Below are positions 8,551 through 17,290 of a stretch of DNA of 64,000 nucleotides, piece after piece. A program made the position numbers and the translations under genes. A model generated the notes under the pieces. It was not told where the DNA came from. It saw nothing but the letters and a program-made list of their open reading frames with translations, and did not search any database. Source of the DNA: JAJDNH01 sp964552395 (GTDB taxonomy: Bacteria > Acidobacteriota > Thermoanaerobaculia > Thermoanaerobaculales > Sulfomarinibacteraceae). Each line of letters opens with the position of its first letter. Position 1 is the first letter of the stretch. The stretch covers positions 62,001 through 126,000 of the forward strand of contig CAZKGM010000004.1 of assembly GCA_964552395.1 (NCBI GenBank), written 5' to 3'.

Positions 8551-8805
8551 ATGCTGGGGCGGATGCTCCTACCGTCAAAGGCCGAGGGAGCCCGGCGTCG
8601 GCATTCCCTTTCCATCGCCATAGGCTGGTCCTCGCGCTCCAGGGGAATGCCGCGCCCGGCACGCCCGTTTGAGCGCACCATTCTCTGAAGCGCAGCACGC
8701 CCGCGTTCTCTGGGTGGGTGGGGGTCTTCTCTGTGCTCCTCTGTGTCTTCTGAGCCTCTGTGGTTCTCTGGTCCCGAGCTGTTTCGCCGTCACCGGCGAT
8801 CGGAG

Positions 8806-10551
8806 CTAGTTCTCGGGAGGGGCGAGCTTGCCGTCGGCGATGTAGGAGTTGAGCCACCCCTTCACCTTGCCGGTGAGGAGCAGGATCGACAGCAGGTTCG
8901 GGACCGTCATCAGGCCGAGGGCGACGTCGCCGAAGCTCCACACCAGCTCGAGGGAGTACACGGCTCCCAGGAAGTTCATGATGCAGAAGAGGATCCTGTA
9001 CGGCACGATGGCGCGGGGTCCGAACAGGTAGAGAGCTGCACGGTCGCCGTAGTACGACCAGCTGATCGCGGTCGACAGCCCGAACAGAAACACCGACAGC
9101 GTGACCAGAAGGTAACCGTACCCGCCTGCGAGGCGGCCTAGCCCCTTCTTGAACGCCCACGCGGTGAGAGGGGAGCCGTTCTGCAGCGCACGTCCGTGCA
9201 GCACCAGCGTCCCCGTGACCGGTGTGCCCGACGCGGTGAGCAACCGTGCGTCCTCGATATGTCCGGGTGCGTCGGCCGGAATCACGACGAAGCCGGAGAA
9301 CGGCTTCTCAGCCCGATGCAGGATTGGGTCGGCGGCGAGCAGGAGTAGCGGATCCTCGATCGTGCCGTGGTTGCGCACGAGCTGGAACGCCAGGGGACGG
9401 CCGTCCTCGACCGCGACGCGGCCGGACACGAGGTCCGCGTCGCGTATGACGCCGTCCTCGTGCACTTCGGCGCCCTCACCGACTGCGGTGACCGAGGCCT
9501 GGGCGTTGAGCACGAGTTGTTGCTCCTGCTTGTCGCGCCAGACGCCGGTCGTGAGAATCACGAGAGCGGTCATCGAGCAGATGAGAAGGGTGTCGATGAA
9601 CGGGCCGAGCATGGCCACGACCCCCTCGCGGATCGGCTCATCGGTCTTGGCCGCGGAGTGGGCGATGGGTGCCGATCCCTGTCCAGACTCGTTCGAGAAC
9701 AGGCCTCGTTTGATTCCCCACGTGAGCATGAAGATGAAGCCGGCGCCTGCGAAGCCCCCCAAGCTGGCCGCGGGCCGGAAGGCCGACTTGAAGATGAGAA
9801 CCAGCGTCGCCGGAACCTCGCTAAAGTTGAGCCCGAGCACGATCAGGCCGGCTCCCACGTATACCGCCGCCATGAACGGGACCAGCTTCGAGGTGACGCG
9901 GCCGATGCGGCGGATGCCGCCCAGAATCACAGCTGCGACCAGCGAGCTCACGATCAGCCCCGTGATCCATGTGGGGATCCCTAGATCCTGCCGGAACTGA
10001 TCGGCGACCGTGAACGACTGCACGGCGTTGCCGGAGCCGAATGACGAGATGACGGCGAAGCTCGCGAACGCGAGGGCGAGGGGCTTCCACGCCCGTCCGA
10101 GCCCGCGCTCGATGGAGTACATGGGGCCGCCAGCGGCGGAGCCGCCGGGGAGGATGATCCGGTAGCGGATGCCGAGGGTGCACTCGGTGAACTTGAGAGC
10201 CATCCCGAAGACTGCGGTCACCCACATCCAGAACACCGCGCCGGGACCACCGTAGTGAATCGCGGTCGCGACTCCCGCGATGTTTCCGATGCCGATGGTG
10301 GCGGAGAGTGCGGTGGAGAGGGCCTGGAAGTGAGAGAGATCTCCGGCGTGCTCGGGATCGTCGTAATCTCCGCGGAGAACCCGGAGGCCGTGGCCGAACA
10401 GCCTGACCTGGACCCACAGCAAGCGGAACGTGGTGATAACACCCGTTCCAACCAGCAGGACCACGATCAGCGGCAACCGTTCGGGCCAGCCCCAGACGAT
10501 GCCGTTGAGCGTGAAGATGCTGTCATGCAGCAGCGTGTACAACCAGCTCAT
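8806..10551 (-). CDS. Sodium:alanine/glycine symporter (AGCS family) with large insertion
   Basis: 581-aa inner-membrane amino acid:Na+ symporter. Family signatures include GIGNIAGVATAIHYGGPGA, the NESGQGSAPIAH motif near residues 287-298 and a GGPMYSIERGLG loop. Usual members have about 450-480 residues; here roughly residues 339-458 are an extra hydrophilic block rich in Val, Glu and Asp between two helices (after TALVILTTGVW and before LTAWAFKKGLG). The insertion looks like a beta-rich domain, and which side of the membrane it lies on is unknown. The ATG at 10551 has GGGGGG six bases upstream. It is transcribed alone. Confidence 0.92.
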   Translation of the reverse strand: MSWLYTLLHDSIFTLNGIVWGWPERLPLIVVLLVGTGVITTFRLLWVQVRLFGHGLRVLRGDYDDPEHAGDLSHFQALSTALSATIGIGNIAGVATAIHYGGPGAVFWMWVTAVFGMALKFTECTLGIRYRIILPGGSAAGGPMYSIERGLGRAWKPLALAFASFAVISSFGSGNAVQSFTVADQFRQDLGIPTWITGLIVSSLVAAVILGGIRRIGRVTSKLVPFMAAVYVGAGLIVLGLNFSEVPATLVLIFKSAFRPAASLGGFAGAGFIFMLTWGIKRGLFSNESGQGSAPIAHSAAKTDEPIREGVVAMLGPFIDTLLICSMTALVILTTGVWRDKQEQQLVLNAQASVTAVGEGAEVHEDGVIRDADLVSGRVAVEDGRPLAFQLVRNHGTIEDPLLLLAADPILHRAEKPFSGFVVIPADAPGHIEDARLLTASGTPVTGTLVLHGRALQNGSPLTAWAFKKGLGRLAGGYGYLLVTLSVFLFGLSTAISWSYYGDRAALYLFGPRAIVPYRILFCIMNFLGAVYSLELVWSFGDVALGLMTVPNLLSILLLTGKVKGWLNSYIADGKLAPPEN

Positions 10552-10669
10552 GATCCCCCCGCTGCGAACGGCTCAAAACCGCACCATGCTATCGGGGAAC
10601 GTGCGCCTTGACAACGGGCGGCGGCGCGCGGGTGATGCTGCGCACCAATCGGCTTGCCTGCGGGGCTGG

Positions 10670-10675
10670 TATAGT
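10670..10675 (+). promoter_or_regulatory. Candidate -10 hexamer for the DUF4388 gene
   Basis: TATAGT preceded by GG. No convincing -35. It would give a leader of about 170 bases before the GTG chosen at 10853. Confidence 0.35.
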
Positions 10676-10852
10676 CAAGCCGTGTGCTCGCCGGCCGCCG
10701 CCGGCGTTCCCACGAGATCAGGAGCCCGAGGAGGCATTCCACCGCGCTCTCCAACCCATGGCTCGCCTCGTCTCTCCGTGAGACGGGAGGCGGCGGACGG
10801 TGAGCAGGAGTGGGAGAGTCCGGGTGGAGCCGACCGGGAACGGAGCGAGCGA

Positions 10853-12022
10853 GTGTCACTCACCGGCAACCTGCGGACAATGCCCGTGCCCGAGCTCTTC
10901 GAGTGGCTGGCCGCCAGCCGCAAGACCGGGACCCTGGTGTTGGATGGCCCGCGATACTCGAAGCGGCTGTTCTTCATCAGCGGCGACCTGGTCGCGGTTG
11001 CCTCGGAGAACCCGCGTGAGAAGCTGGGCCACTACCTGGTCGGCTGGGGGTACCTGACTCAGGAAGAGCTGGATCACCTGGTCGAGATGCAGGACCACTT
11101 CAAGATCATGCTCGGCGAGCTTGCCGTGAAGCTGGGACAGATCACCGAGGAGGAGCGCGACTACGCCATCCGTATCAAGACGGAGGAGGCGATCTGCGAG
11201 CTGCTGCTGTGGGAGGAGGGAGACTTCCGCTTCCTCGACGGCGTCCTGCCGGAGCGCGACTTCGCCGAGCTCAGGCTGCCGGTGCATAGCATCCTGCTCG
11301 AGGGCGTCCGCCAACGGGACGAGAGGCAGCGCATCGCCAAGGTTGTGACGAGCGTCCGACAGCGTCCGCGTCTCGTGCGCGAGCCGCCGGCCGAGGAGCT
11401 CGGGCCGATCGGCGCGACCATCTTGCGCGCCGTCGACGGTGATCGCAGCATCGAGGAGATCACGTTGAGATGCAGGGTGACCGAGTTTTCAGTGTTCCGG
11501 TTCGTCTACCGGGGGGTGGAGCAGGGCTGGTTCGAGCTCGCTCCACCTTTGCCCGGCGCCGAGGAGGTCGTGCCGGACTCAGCGTGGCGGAAGCTCGCCT
11601 TCGAGATCGAGAACCGGATAGAGGTCGACCACCTGCTCGAAGCGGTGGAGTTGCTCATCGATCTGCAGCGGAGGTTCGAGGAGAACGTTGGTGTCACCAG
11701 CTACAGCTCGGAGCGGGAGGCGGAGATCGAGAGGCACCTCGAGGAGTTGAGGATCCCGGATGAGGCTGTGCTCGAGCCGGCGATCACGATGGAGGAGATG
11801 ATGAAGCTCGGCTGCGGTCCCGTGGAGGGCTTTGCTTTCTCGCGGGTCAACGGCAGGTACACGGTGAGCGAGATCCTCCGTCTGCTCCCCGGCAGCGACC
11901 TTCACAGTCGCGCCGTGATCCACAATCTGATCCGAAGAGGCTTCGTCAAGGCGTCCGAGGTCCGCTCGGTCAGGCCGGCTGACCGTTCCTATCCCGGTTC
12001 TCGCGGTAGCGACGGGGTGTAG
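10853..12022 (+). CDS. DUF4388-domain protein
   Basis: 389-aa soluble protein. Residues 1-100 are a DUF4388 domain, starting with SLTGNLRTMPVPELFEWLAASRKTGTL; such proteins occur in gliding and type IV pilus-bearing bacteria and are linked to signalling, though the exact function is not known. The rest is helical, with a region near 170-240 that resembles a PatA-like winged-helix segment (AILRAVDGDRSIEEIT) repeated near the C-terminus (GRYTVSEILRLLPGSDL). The GTG at 10853 is chosen because family members typically begin M-S-L-x-G-N-L; upstream in-frame GTGs at 10682 and 10778 would add low-complexity sequence. Confidence 0.8.
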   Translation: MSLTGNLRTMPVPELFEWLAASRKTGTLVLDGPRYSKRLFFISGDLVAVASENPREKLGHYLVGWGYLTQEELDHLVEMQDHFKIMLGELAVKLGQITEEERDYAIRIKTEEAICELLLWEEGDFRFLDGVLPERDFAELRLPVHSILLEGVRQRDERQRIAKVVTSVRQRPRLVREPPAEELGPIGATILRAVDGDRSIEEITLRCRVTEFSVFRFVYRGVEQGWFELAPPLPGAEEVVPDSAWRKLAFEIENRIEVDHLLEAVELLIDLQRRFEENVGVTSYSSEREAEIERHLEELRIPDEAVLEPAITMEEMMKLGCGPVEGFAFSRVNGRYTVSEILRLLPGSDLHSRAVIHNLIRRGFVKASEVRSVRPADRSYPGSRGSDGV

Positions 12023-12099
12023 CGGTCGCCGTGAACCGGTTCATGAGCAAGCTCCGCATGTTTGTATCATCACTGGGTCTTCAGGAAAGGGAGGGAACG

Positions 12100-12645
12100 A
12101 TGAAGAGGACGTTGATTCCGCTGCTGGCTCTCGCACTGGCAGTTGCTGGTTGCAGCGGCCAAAAGGCTGCAGAATCGGGTGCCGGGAATGCCAAGAACGA
12201 GCCGGCGAAGACTGCGGCCGGGTCGCAGATGGCGTCGCACGAGATGCCGAACGACGAGGCGCACTCACAGGCGATGACCGTGAACCGGCAGGTTCACCTC
12301 GACGAGTCCGTGCGGGCGGCCTGGTCCGGGATTCGGGTCAAGGTGGACGATGTGAAGGGCGGCAGCACGCAGGGCTATGACATTCCCCTGGGTACCACGC
12401 AGCCCCTGGGCGAGACGGGCCTGACGCTGCAGGCCAAGGCGTTCGTGCCCGACTTCACGATGGGTTCGGACGGCATCACCACCCGGTCCCCCGAGCCGAA
12501 GAACCCTGGGGCCCAGGTTGTCATCTCCGAGCAGGGCAAACCCGACTTCGACGGTTGGCTCTTCTCCAAGATGCCGGACATCCACCCGTTCTCGCACGAG
12601 AAGTACCGGGTCACACTGGTCGCCGGCATCCCCGCGGCCAAATAG
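12100..12645 (+). CDS. DUF2155-like lipoprotein
   Basis: 181-aa predicted lipoprotein: signal peptide with lipobox AVAGC near residue 18, an Ala/Lys/Glu-rich linker to about 65, then a beta-rich domain. The ending FDGWLFSKMPDIHPFSHEKYRVTLV matches the DUF2155 signature (GW-F-SP...H--YDVWL). Family function is unknown. GGGAGGGAACG before the ATG fixes the start. A TATCAT at 12065-12070 could be its -10, giving a short leader. It is probably a single-gene unit. Confidence 0.75.
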   Translation: MKRTLIPLLALALAVAGCSGQKAAESGAGNAKNEPAKTAAGSQMASHEMPNDEAHSQAMTVNRQVHLDESVRAAWSGIRVKVDDVKGGSTQGYDIPLGTTQPLGETGLTLQAKAFVPDFTMGSDGITTRSPEPKNPGAQVVISEQGKPDFDGWLFSKMPDIHPFSHEKYRVTLVAGIPAAK

Positions 12646-12968
12646 CCTGCCGTCTGGAGGTCCTTCCCCCCGGCAGTGACTTTTGAGCCGGCGCATCGCC
12701 GGTAGCAGTACATCGCTATCGGATGATCCCCGCAATGGCAGATCCGCGGCCGCACCCTGAAGTTCTGCGTTGCTCCGGCGGCCGTCTGGGGCTGCCGCCC
12801 CAGCCGTCTCGTAGCTCCGGCGGTCGCTAGGCGGCAGGTAGGGATGATCGGCCTCGCGGCGACGGCCGGAGCGTGCTCGAGCTGCCTCAATCAAGCGAGC
12901 GAATCGAGAATGCACCGAAGATCGTGGCGTATTGCGCCTTGCAGCCGGCTCCTGGTGAGAGATGCGGG
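12646..12968. other. Intergenic gap containing repeat copy B
   Basis: No gene is supported between the DUF2155 lipoprotein and the convergent aldehyde dehydrogenase. The centre is copy B of the dispersed hairpin repeat. The flanks (12646-12771 and 12891-12968) hold nothing I recognise apart from a weak CTGCCG...CGGCAG pair near 12648. Confidence 0.6.
12772..12890 (+). repeat. Dispersed hairpin repeat, copy B
   Basis: Same order as copy A: CTCCGGCGGCCGT, perfect hairpin with stem CTGGGGC and loop TGCC (12786-12803), CCGTCTCG, CTCCGGCGGTCGC (12815-12827), a spacer of about 30 bases, GCGACGGCCGGAGC (12859-12872), TGCTCGAGCTGCCTC. The hairpin stem differs in sequence from copy A yet remains fully paired. 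Confidence 0.75.
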
Positions 12969-14603
12969 CTACAAGAGCTTGTGGAGGTTGGCGAGCAGGC
13001 TGCCGGAGAGGGCCCTTTGGCGGAACCTGCGGGTGGCCATCAACGACAAGAGGCCGCCCAGCTTCTGGCGGCCGCGAAGGTAGAGCGCCGGCATCGCGGC
13101 CGACATGAAGCGGCCGAAGTCCTCGTCGTACGGGTAGTACCAGGGTGTCGCGGGCCGTTTCCCCGGATCGCGGGCGACGAACTTGATGTTGACGAGCTCG
13201 TGCAGTCCGTACTCGGCGTGGGAGCGGCCGATGCCGCTTTCCCGTACGCCGCCCCATGTGCCGGTTGCCTCGGCGAAGCTGACGACATGGTCGTTGATGG
13301 TCACGACGCCCGCATCGAGCTCGCGTTGGAATCGCTCGGCGGTTGCCCTCGATCGCGTCCAGCCGGAGGCGGTCAGACCGAAGCGGGAGGTGTTGGCGCG
13401 ACGGATGCCCTCGTCGAATGAGGCAACGCGGGCGATCGGCAATACAGGGCCGAAGGTCTCCTCGCGCATCACGTCCATGTCATCGGTGACGTCGACCAGC
13501 ACCGTGGGTGGGTAGAAGAACCCCTGTCCCGCGGGCAGCTCACCGCCGGTGAGGGAGTGTGCACCGGCCGCGAGGGCCTGCTCGACCTGGAGGGCCACGA
13601 TCCCTCGCTGCTCGGCCGTCGTCAGCGGCCCCACGTCAGTGCCTGGACGCGACGGGTCGCCGACCTCGAGCTCACGGGTGAGCTGCACCACTCGCTCGAC
13701 CAGTGCCTCGAAAACCGGCGCCTCGGCGTAGACGCGCTCGATCGAGGCGCAGGTCTGGCCGGTGTTCATGAATGCTCCCCATACCAGGCCGCGGGCCGTG
13801 CGCTCGAGGTTGGCGTCGGCGGCAACGACAGCCGCATCCTTGCCGCCGAGCTCGAGCTGCACGGGCGCCAGCCGCTCGGCGCAGCGGCGGGCCACGTGAC
13901 GCCCGATGTCGACCGAGCCGGTGAAGAGCACCTTGGCGACGTCAGGGTGGTCGAGCAGCGCGTCGGTCGCCGAACCGGGAAGGGCCACCGCGTTGATCAC
14001 GCCGGGTGGGAATCCGGCGCGGCGCGCGAGGTCCCCGAGCATGAGGCCGGTGAGAACAGTCGCCGAGGCCGGCTTGAAAACGACCGTGTTGCCGGCCGCC
14101 ACGGCCGGTGCGATCTCGGCCATCGGGATGCCAACCGGGTAGTTCCACGGTGTGATCACCGCCACCACCCCCAGTGGGTCGTAACGGTAGCCCGCCCGCC
14201 AGTGGCTGAACAGGATCTGCTGGCTCGAGACCGGCCTGAATCCGAGCAGGCGGTGAAGACGGCGGGCGAGATAGGTGAGGGTCTCGCAGGCGGGAAAGAC
14301 ATCGACCAGACGGGCCTCGAAAACCGGCTTGCCGCCCTCCTGCGAGACGAGCTGGGCGAGCGGCCTCTCCTCTTTCACAATCAGCTCGAGCCAGCGGGCG
14401 AGCAGTCGCTGGCGCTCCGCGAAAGGCGTCCTCGACCAACTCGGGAAGGCGGCCTTCGCCGCTTCGACGGCGGCCACGGCGCCGTCGCCGTCGAGCCCGG
14501 GAACCGTCGCGATCTCTTCTCCGGTGGCCGGGTTGAGAGACGTGATCGGCCTTGGGCCAATCACGTCGTGACCCGCGATGATCGACTGTGTTTGCAAGCT
14601 CAT
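12969..14603 (-). CDS. Aldehyde dehydrogenase family protein
   Basis: 544-aa NAD(P)-dependent aldehyde dehydrogenase. Visible motifs: VVAVITPWNYPVGIPM (cofactor site), VFKPASATVLTG (Lys), FTGSVDIGR, the general-base Glu in QLELGGKDAAVV, and the catalytic Cys in NTGQTCASIERV. The C-terminal 60 residues past the fold (RKLGGLLSLMATRRFRQRALSG) are basic and amphipathic, somewhat like membrane-associating aldehyde dehydrogenases. Substrate unknown. The ATG at 14603 has no Shine-Dalgarno but lies six bases after a TACAAT -10, so a leaderless transcript is likely; this supports the start over one further upstream. Confidence 0.93.
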   Translation of the reverse strand: MSLQTQSIIAGHDVIGPRPITSLNPATGEEIATVPGLDGDGAVAAVEAAKAAFPSWSRTPFAERQRLLARWLELIVKEERPLAQLVSQEGGKPVFEARLVDVFPACETLTYLARRLHRLLGFRPVSSQQILFSHWRAGYRYDPLGVVAVITPWNYPVGIPMAEIAPAVAAGNTVVFKPASATVLTGLMLGDLARRAGFPPGVINAVALPGSATDALLDHPDVAKVLFTGSVDIGRHVARRCAERLAPVQLELGGKDAAVVAADANLERTARGLVWGAFMNTGQTCASIERVYAEAPVFEALVERVVQLTRELEVGDPSRPGTDVGPLTTAEQRGIVALQVEQALAAGAHSLTGGELPAGQGFFYPPTVLVDVTDDMDVMREETFGPVLPIARVASFDEGIRRANTSRFGLTASGWTRSRATAERFQRELDAGVVTINDHVVSFAEATGTWGGVRESGIGRSHAEYGLHELVNIKFVARDPGKRPATPWYYPYDEDFGRFMSAAMPALYLRGRQKLGGLLSLMATRRFRQRALSGSLLANLHKLL

Positions 14604-14609
14604 GGCTCG

Positions 14610-14615
14610 ATTGTA
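14610..14615 (-). promoter_or_regulatory. -10 element of aldehyde dehydrogenase gene (leaderless)
   Basis: TACAAT on the minus strand, followed by CGAGCC and then the ATG. Transcription starting about seven bases downstream would begin at the start codon. Confidence 0.55.
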
Positions 14616-14662
14616 GTTCAACACCCGGGGCGTTGCACGAGATGCCGAGGTGGAAGAAAGTA

Positions 14663-14703
14663 GGGGAGAGGTCCCCGCCCACCCGGTGATTGAGTGATCA
14701 AGT
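14663..14703 (-). repeat. Short dispersed repeat, copy 2
   Basis: On the minus strand this reads ACTTGATCACTCAATCACC, then GGGTGGGCGGGGACCTCTCCCC. It matches 157-205 on the plus strand (ACTTAAACACTTGATCACC, then GGGT, a short insertion and GGGCGGGGACTCTTTCCC). Function is unknown. Confidence 0.5.
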
Positions 14704-14783
14704 TGCCCCAACCCTCCCGGAGAATGTTGGCGCGCTGGCTGGCATATCGTCGGTCTCGGTAGATTGCGAGCTAGTGATTCGGG

Positions 14784-15551
14784 CTACTCCCTGATGAGGT
14801 GGTTGGCGCTCGCTTGGGCCGACGGCATGAGGACGAGCTCGCGGACGTTCGCGTGTGGTGGACGGGTGGCGCAGAACAGCACCGCCTCCGCCACGTCCTC
14901 GGCCCGCAGCGGCTCGAGGCCCTCGTACACCGTGGCTGCGCGCTCGGTGTCGCCGTCGAAGCGGACGGTCGAGAACTCGGTCTCGACCAGACCCGGGTCG
15001 ACCGATGACACGCGGACCCCGGTCCCCAGTAGATCGACGCCGAGTGCGCGGTTGAGGGCGGCGACGGCGTGCTTGGTGGCGCAGTAGACGTTCCCTCCGG
15101 GATAAACCTCGTGGCCAGCGATCGAACCGATGTTGATCACGTGCCCCGAGCCCAGCTCCACCATCCGCGGCAGGACCGCGCGCGTCACGTAAAGGAGCCC
15201 TTTGAGGTTGGTGTCGATCATCTCCTCCCAGTCGCCGACGCATCCCGTGTGCAGGGGCCCCAGGCCGCGCGCGAGGCCGGCGTTGTTGACGAGGACGTCT
15301 ATCGTCGCCCACTCGGAGGGCAGCGAGGCCAGCCAATCCTCGACTGGTTTTCGATCGCGGACGTCGATCGCAGCTATGCGGACGGAGTCTGCCGAGCCGC
15401 CCGCAAGCTCATCCTTCAGGCGGTCGAGACGTTCCATCCGCCGGGCGACGAGGAGCAGCCTGCAGCCGGCAGCGGCGAAGCTCTGTGCACACGCGGCTCC
15501 AATGCCGCTCGAAGCTCCCGTGATGAGCACTGTCCGTCCCGAAATCTCCAT
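14784..15551 (-). CDS. Short-chain dehydrogenase/reductase (SDR)
   Basis: 255-aa classical SDR oxidoreductase. It has the Rossmann motif TGASSGIG at about residues 11-18, the NNAG motif (VLVNNAGLARG), and the catalytic Ser-Tyr-Lys as GSIAGHEVYPGGNVYCATK. It resembles the YdfG/serine 3-dehydrogenase subgroup acting on 3-hydroxy acids with NADP (inference from overall pattern). GGAGGTGG precedes the ATG. It is transcribed in the same direction as the upstream PilZ/AMIN gene with about 100 bases between them, so the two may be separate units. Confidence 0.92.
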   Translation of the reverse strand: MEISGRTVLITGASSGIGAACAQSFAAAGCRLLLVARRMERLDRLKDELAGGSADSVRIAAIDVRDRKPVEDWLASLPSEWATIDVLVNNAGLARGLGPLHTGCVGDWEEMIDTNLKGLLYVTRAVLPRMVELGSGHVINIGSIAGHEVYPGGNVYCATKHAVAALNRALGVDLLGTGVRVSSVDPGLVETEFSTVRFDGDTERAATVYEGLEPLRAEDVAEAVLFCATRPPHANVRELVLMPSAQASANHLIRE

Positions 15552-15654
15552 GATCCACCTCCGGCTCCGCCAGGCTGTACATGCCGGCCCGACCGACAGA
15601 GGATAGCTCGGCTTTGCTCCCCGTGCAGGAGTTCTCGCGGTCCCCAGCGGGGGC

Positions 15655-17067
15655 TCATGAACGATTACGGCGAGACGGGTGAGAGCTGCTCCCCTCCCGT
15701 TCTTGGGAGCTTCCGATCGTGACCGTCAGCGAGCGCGAGCCGATGTCTACGCCGAGAATCCGCTGGCCGGGATCCGCCAGGTCCAGCACGATGTGCAGCT
15801 CGGGTGGACGTCTCTCCTCGTGGTAGCCGACCCGAATCCGGCTCAGCTGGGGTGTTGCTACCGCCAGTTCATATGGCTGATAGGGCTGCCGGATGCGGAG
15901 CAGGCGGACCACGAAGCGAGGAGGGTTGTCCATGTCGAAGTGGCGGACCCTGGCTGGGCTGACGGCGCCGTCCGTCTCGATAACGACCTTTGTCGTGCCG
16001 TCCGTGTGGCGCCAGGAGATGTCGACAACTCGCGTCGCTGGTACGGCGGCTGTCGCGATCGGTGGCGGTTGCGCGCGGCGGGTGGGTATCAGGGGGCTGT
16101 CAGTCTGCGGCGGTGGAGTTGCCGCCGCTCGTGCGTGGGGTGGCACCGCCGGTTGCGATGGCGCGGCGGCTGCGGTCGCTGGAGGAGCCTGCGTTGGCGA
16201 GGCAGGGGAGGATACCGGCGCCGTGGCTGCAGCGGCCACCTCGACAGTTGGAGGAGGCTGTTGGTCGCTGCGCAGCGCGGAGAACACCCACACTGCGAGG
16301 ACAGCCGCCGCCAACATGCCGACGATCGTGGTCGGCTGCGCCAGCCACGAGCGGGCCGGCGCGGGCTCGTCTTCCGCGCGGGCCGGGGCGTAGTCGATCG
16401 CGGGTGGCCGGTCGGCTGCCGGCGAAGGCTCGCCCAGAGCCTCCGACAGCAACAATCTCGAGGCCTCCCGTCCCGCCGGCTGCCGGTCGGTCAGCGGGGA
16501 CGTCTCGGCGGTTTCAAAGACGTCCTGGGCTGCCGTCTCTGGACCGGTTGGGAGCGCCGCGGGGACGGCGGCCGTTTCCGCGGCCCACGGGTCGTCTTCG
16601 GGCACGACGGGGCCGTCGACCCCGGCGTCAGCCTCGGTAGATCGACCGACCGATTGATCCGAGGGCTGGGGCGCCGGCGGTGTGAGGTCGAACAGTCGGC
16701 CTCCGTCCCGTCTTTGCTGTGCCACCATGTGGTCGATCAACGTCGTGCTGCGTTCGTCGAGACTGAGGAAACGGAGGGCCGCTCCGCTCGGCGCCGCTGG
16801 TGACGAGTCCACTCGCCCAAGCCAGAGGACCTGCGCCTCGGCGAGGATCAACGGGAACCCGTCATCGAGACGGAGACGGAGCGCAACCCGGCTCCCTACG
16901 CTCGGGGGGCTGTCGCTGACCAGGAACATGCCGGCTGTGGAAACGAGCTTTCCATACGCGCTGATGAACTCGGTGAAGCTAGCGAACCTGAGATCGACTC
17001 GGAGGGGTGAGGCCGAAGCGGAGCTCGCGGTCCCGGGGCTGTCGTTGCCGCTTTCGCCCAAGCTCAT
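15655..17067 (-). CDS. PilZ- and AMIN-domain membrane protein
   Basis: 470-aa protein with an unusual layout. Residues about 25-130 are a PilZ-like beta domain (VDLRFASFTEFISAYGKLVSTAGMF...GSRVALRLRL); 130-250 are an acidic/proline linker; about 252-270 is one transmembrane helix; then a long Pro/Ala/Thr-rich spacer; 365-455 is an AMIN domain (VVDISWRHTDGTTKVVIETDG). PilZ would sit in the cytoplasm, possibly binding c-di-GMP though the RxxxR motif is not evident, and AMIN in the periplasm, where such domains bind peptidoglycan or secretin complexes. A role in type IV pilus or envelope assembly is inference. GGAGGGT precedes the ATG. Confidence 0.8.
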   Translation of the reverse strand: MSLGESGNDSPGTASSASASPLRVDLRFASFTEFISAYGKLVSTAGMFLVSDSPPSVGSRVALRLRLDDGFPLILAEAQVLWLGRVDSSPAAPSGAALRFLSLDERSTTLIDHMVAQQRRDGGRLFDLTPPAPQPSDQSVGRSTEADAGVDGPVVPEDDPWAAETAAVPAALPTGPETAAQDVFETAETSPLTDRQPAGREASRLLLSEALGEPSPAADRPPAIDYAPARAEDEPAPARSWLAQPTTIVGMLAAAVLAVWVFSALRSDQQPPPTVEVAAAATAPVSSPASPTQAPPATAAAAPSQPAVPPHARAAATPPPQTDSPLIPTRRAQPPPIATAAVPATRVVDISWRHTDGTTKVVIETDGAVSPARVRHFDMDNPPRFVVRLLRIRQPYQPYELAVATPQLSRIRVGYHEERRPPELHIVLDLADPGQRILGVDIGSRSLTVTIGSSQEREGSSSHPSRRNRS

Positions 17068-17230
17068 ACCCTCCGAAAGTGGGCCGGATCTCCGGCTGCC
17101 AGATGCTCGTAACAGGATAGCGCAGCCGCTGGGTGCGAACCATCCCGGAGCGCATGCTGCGAGGCCGGTCCGGCGTCCGCGGGCGTTCGGGAGACATCAC
17201 GCCGCGGCTCTGCCGTCGAGTCCTGCAGTA

Positions 17231-17239
17231 TGCTAGCCT
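17231..17239 (+). promoter_or_regulatory. Extended -10 for the STAS gene
   Basis: TGC followed by TAGCCT, matching the TGC-TANNNT pattern seen at several promoters here. The STAS start codon lies about 50 bases downstream. Confidence 0.4.
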
Positions 17240-17290
17240 TGGTCGAAGAAGCCCTGCACACCGGTTCGCCGGACCGAGAAGGAGGCCGTA

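Larger units (their letters stand above)
8309..8805. other. Long intergenic gap between convergent genes, filled with repeats
   Basis: About 500 bases between fpg and the AGCS symporter with no supported gene. It holds a partial hairpin unit (8347-8400), a full copy of the dispersed hairpin repeat (8426-8550), a motif shared with the start of the window (8675-8691) and low-complexity GGGTGGGTGGGGG and CTCTGTG-rich sequence (8705-8775). A small palindrome at 8784-8799 (TCGCCG, loop, CGGCGA) just past the AGCS stop might stop transcription but has no T-run. Confidence 0.6.

Noticed and set aside
8784..8799. TCGCCG/CGGCGA palindrome as AGCS terminator
   Set aside because: Six-bp stem with no T-run; too weak to call.
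13557..14663. Long open frame opposite the aldehyde dehydrogenase
   Set aside because: Antisense shadow of a clear gene; high GC creates long reverse frames.
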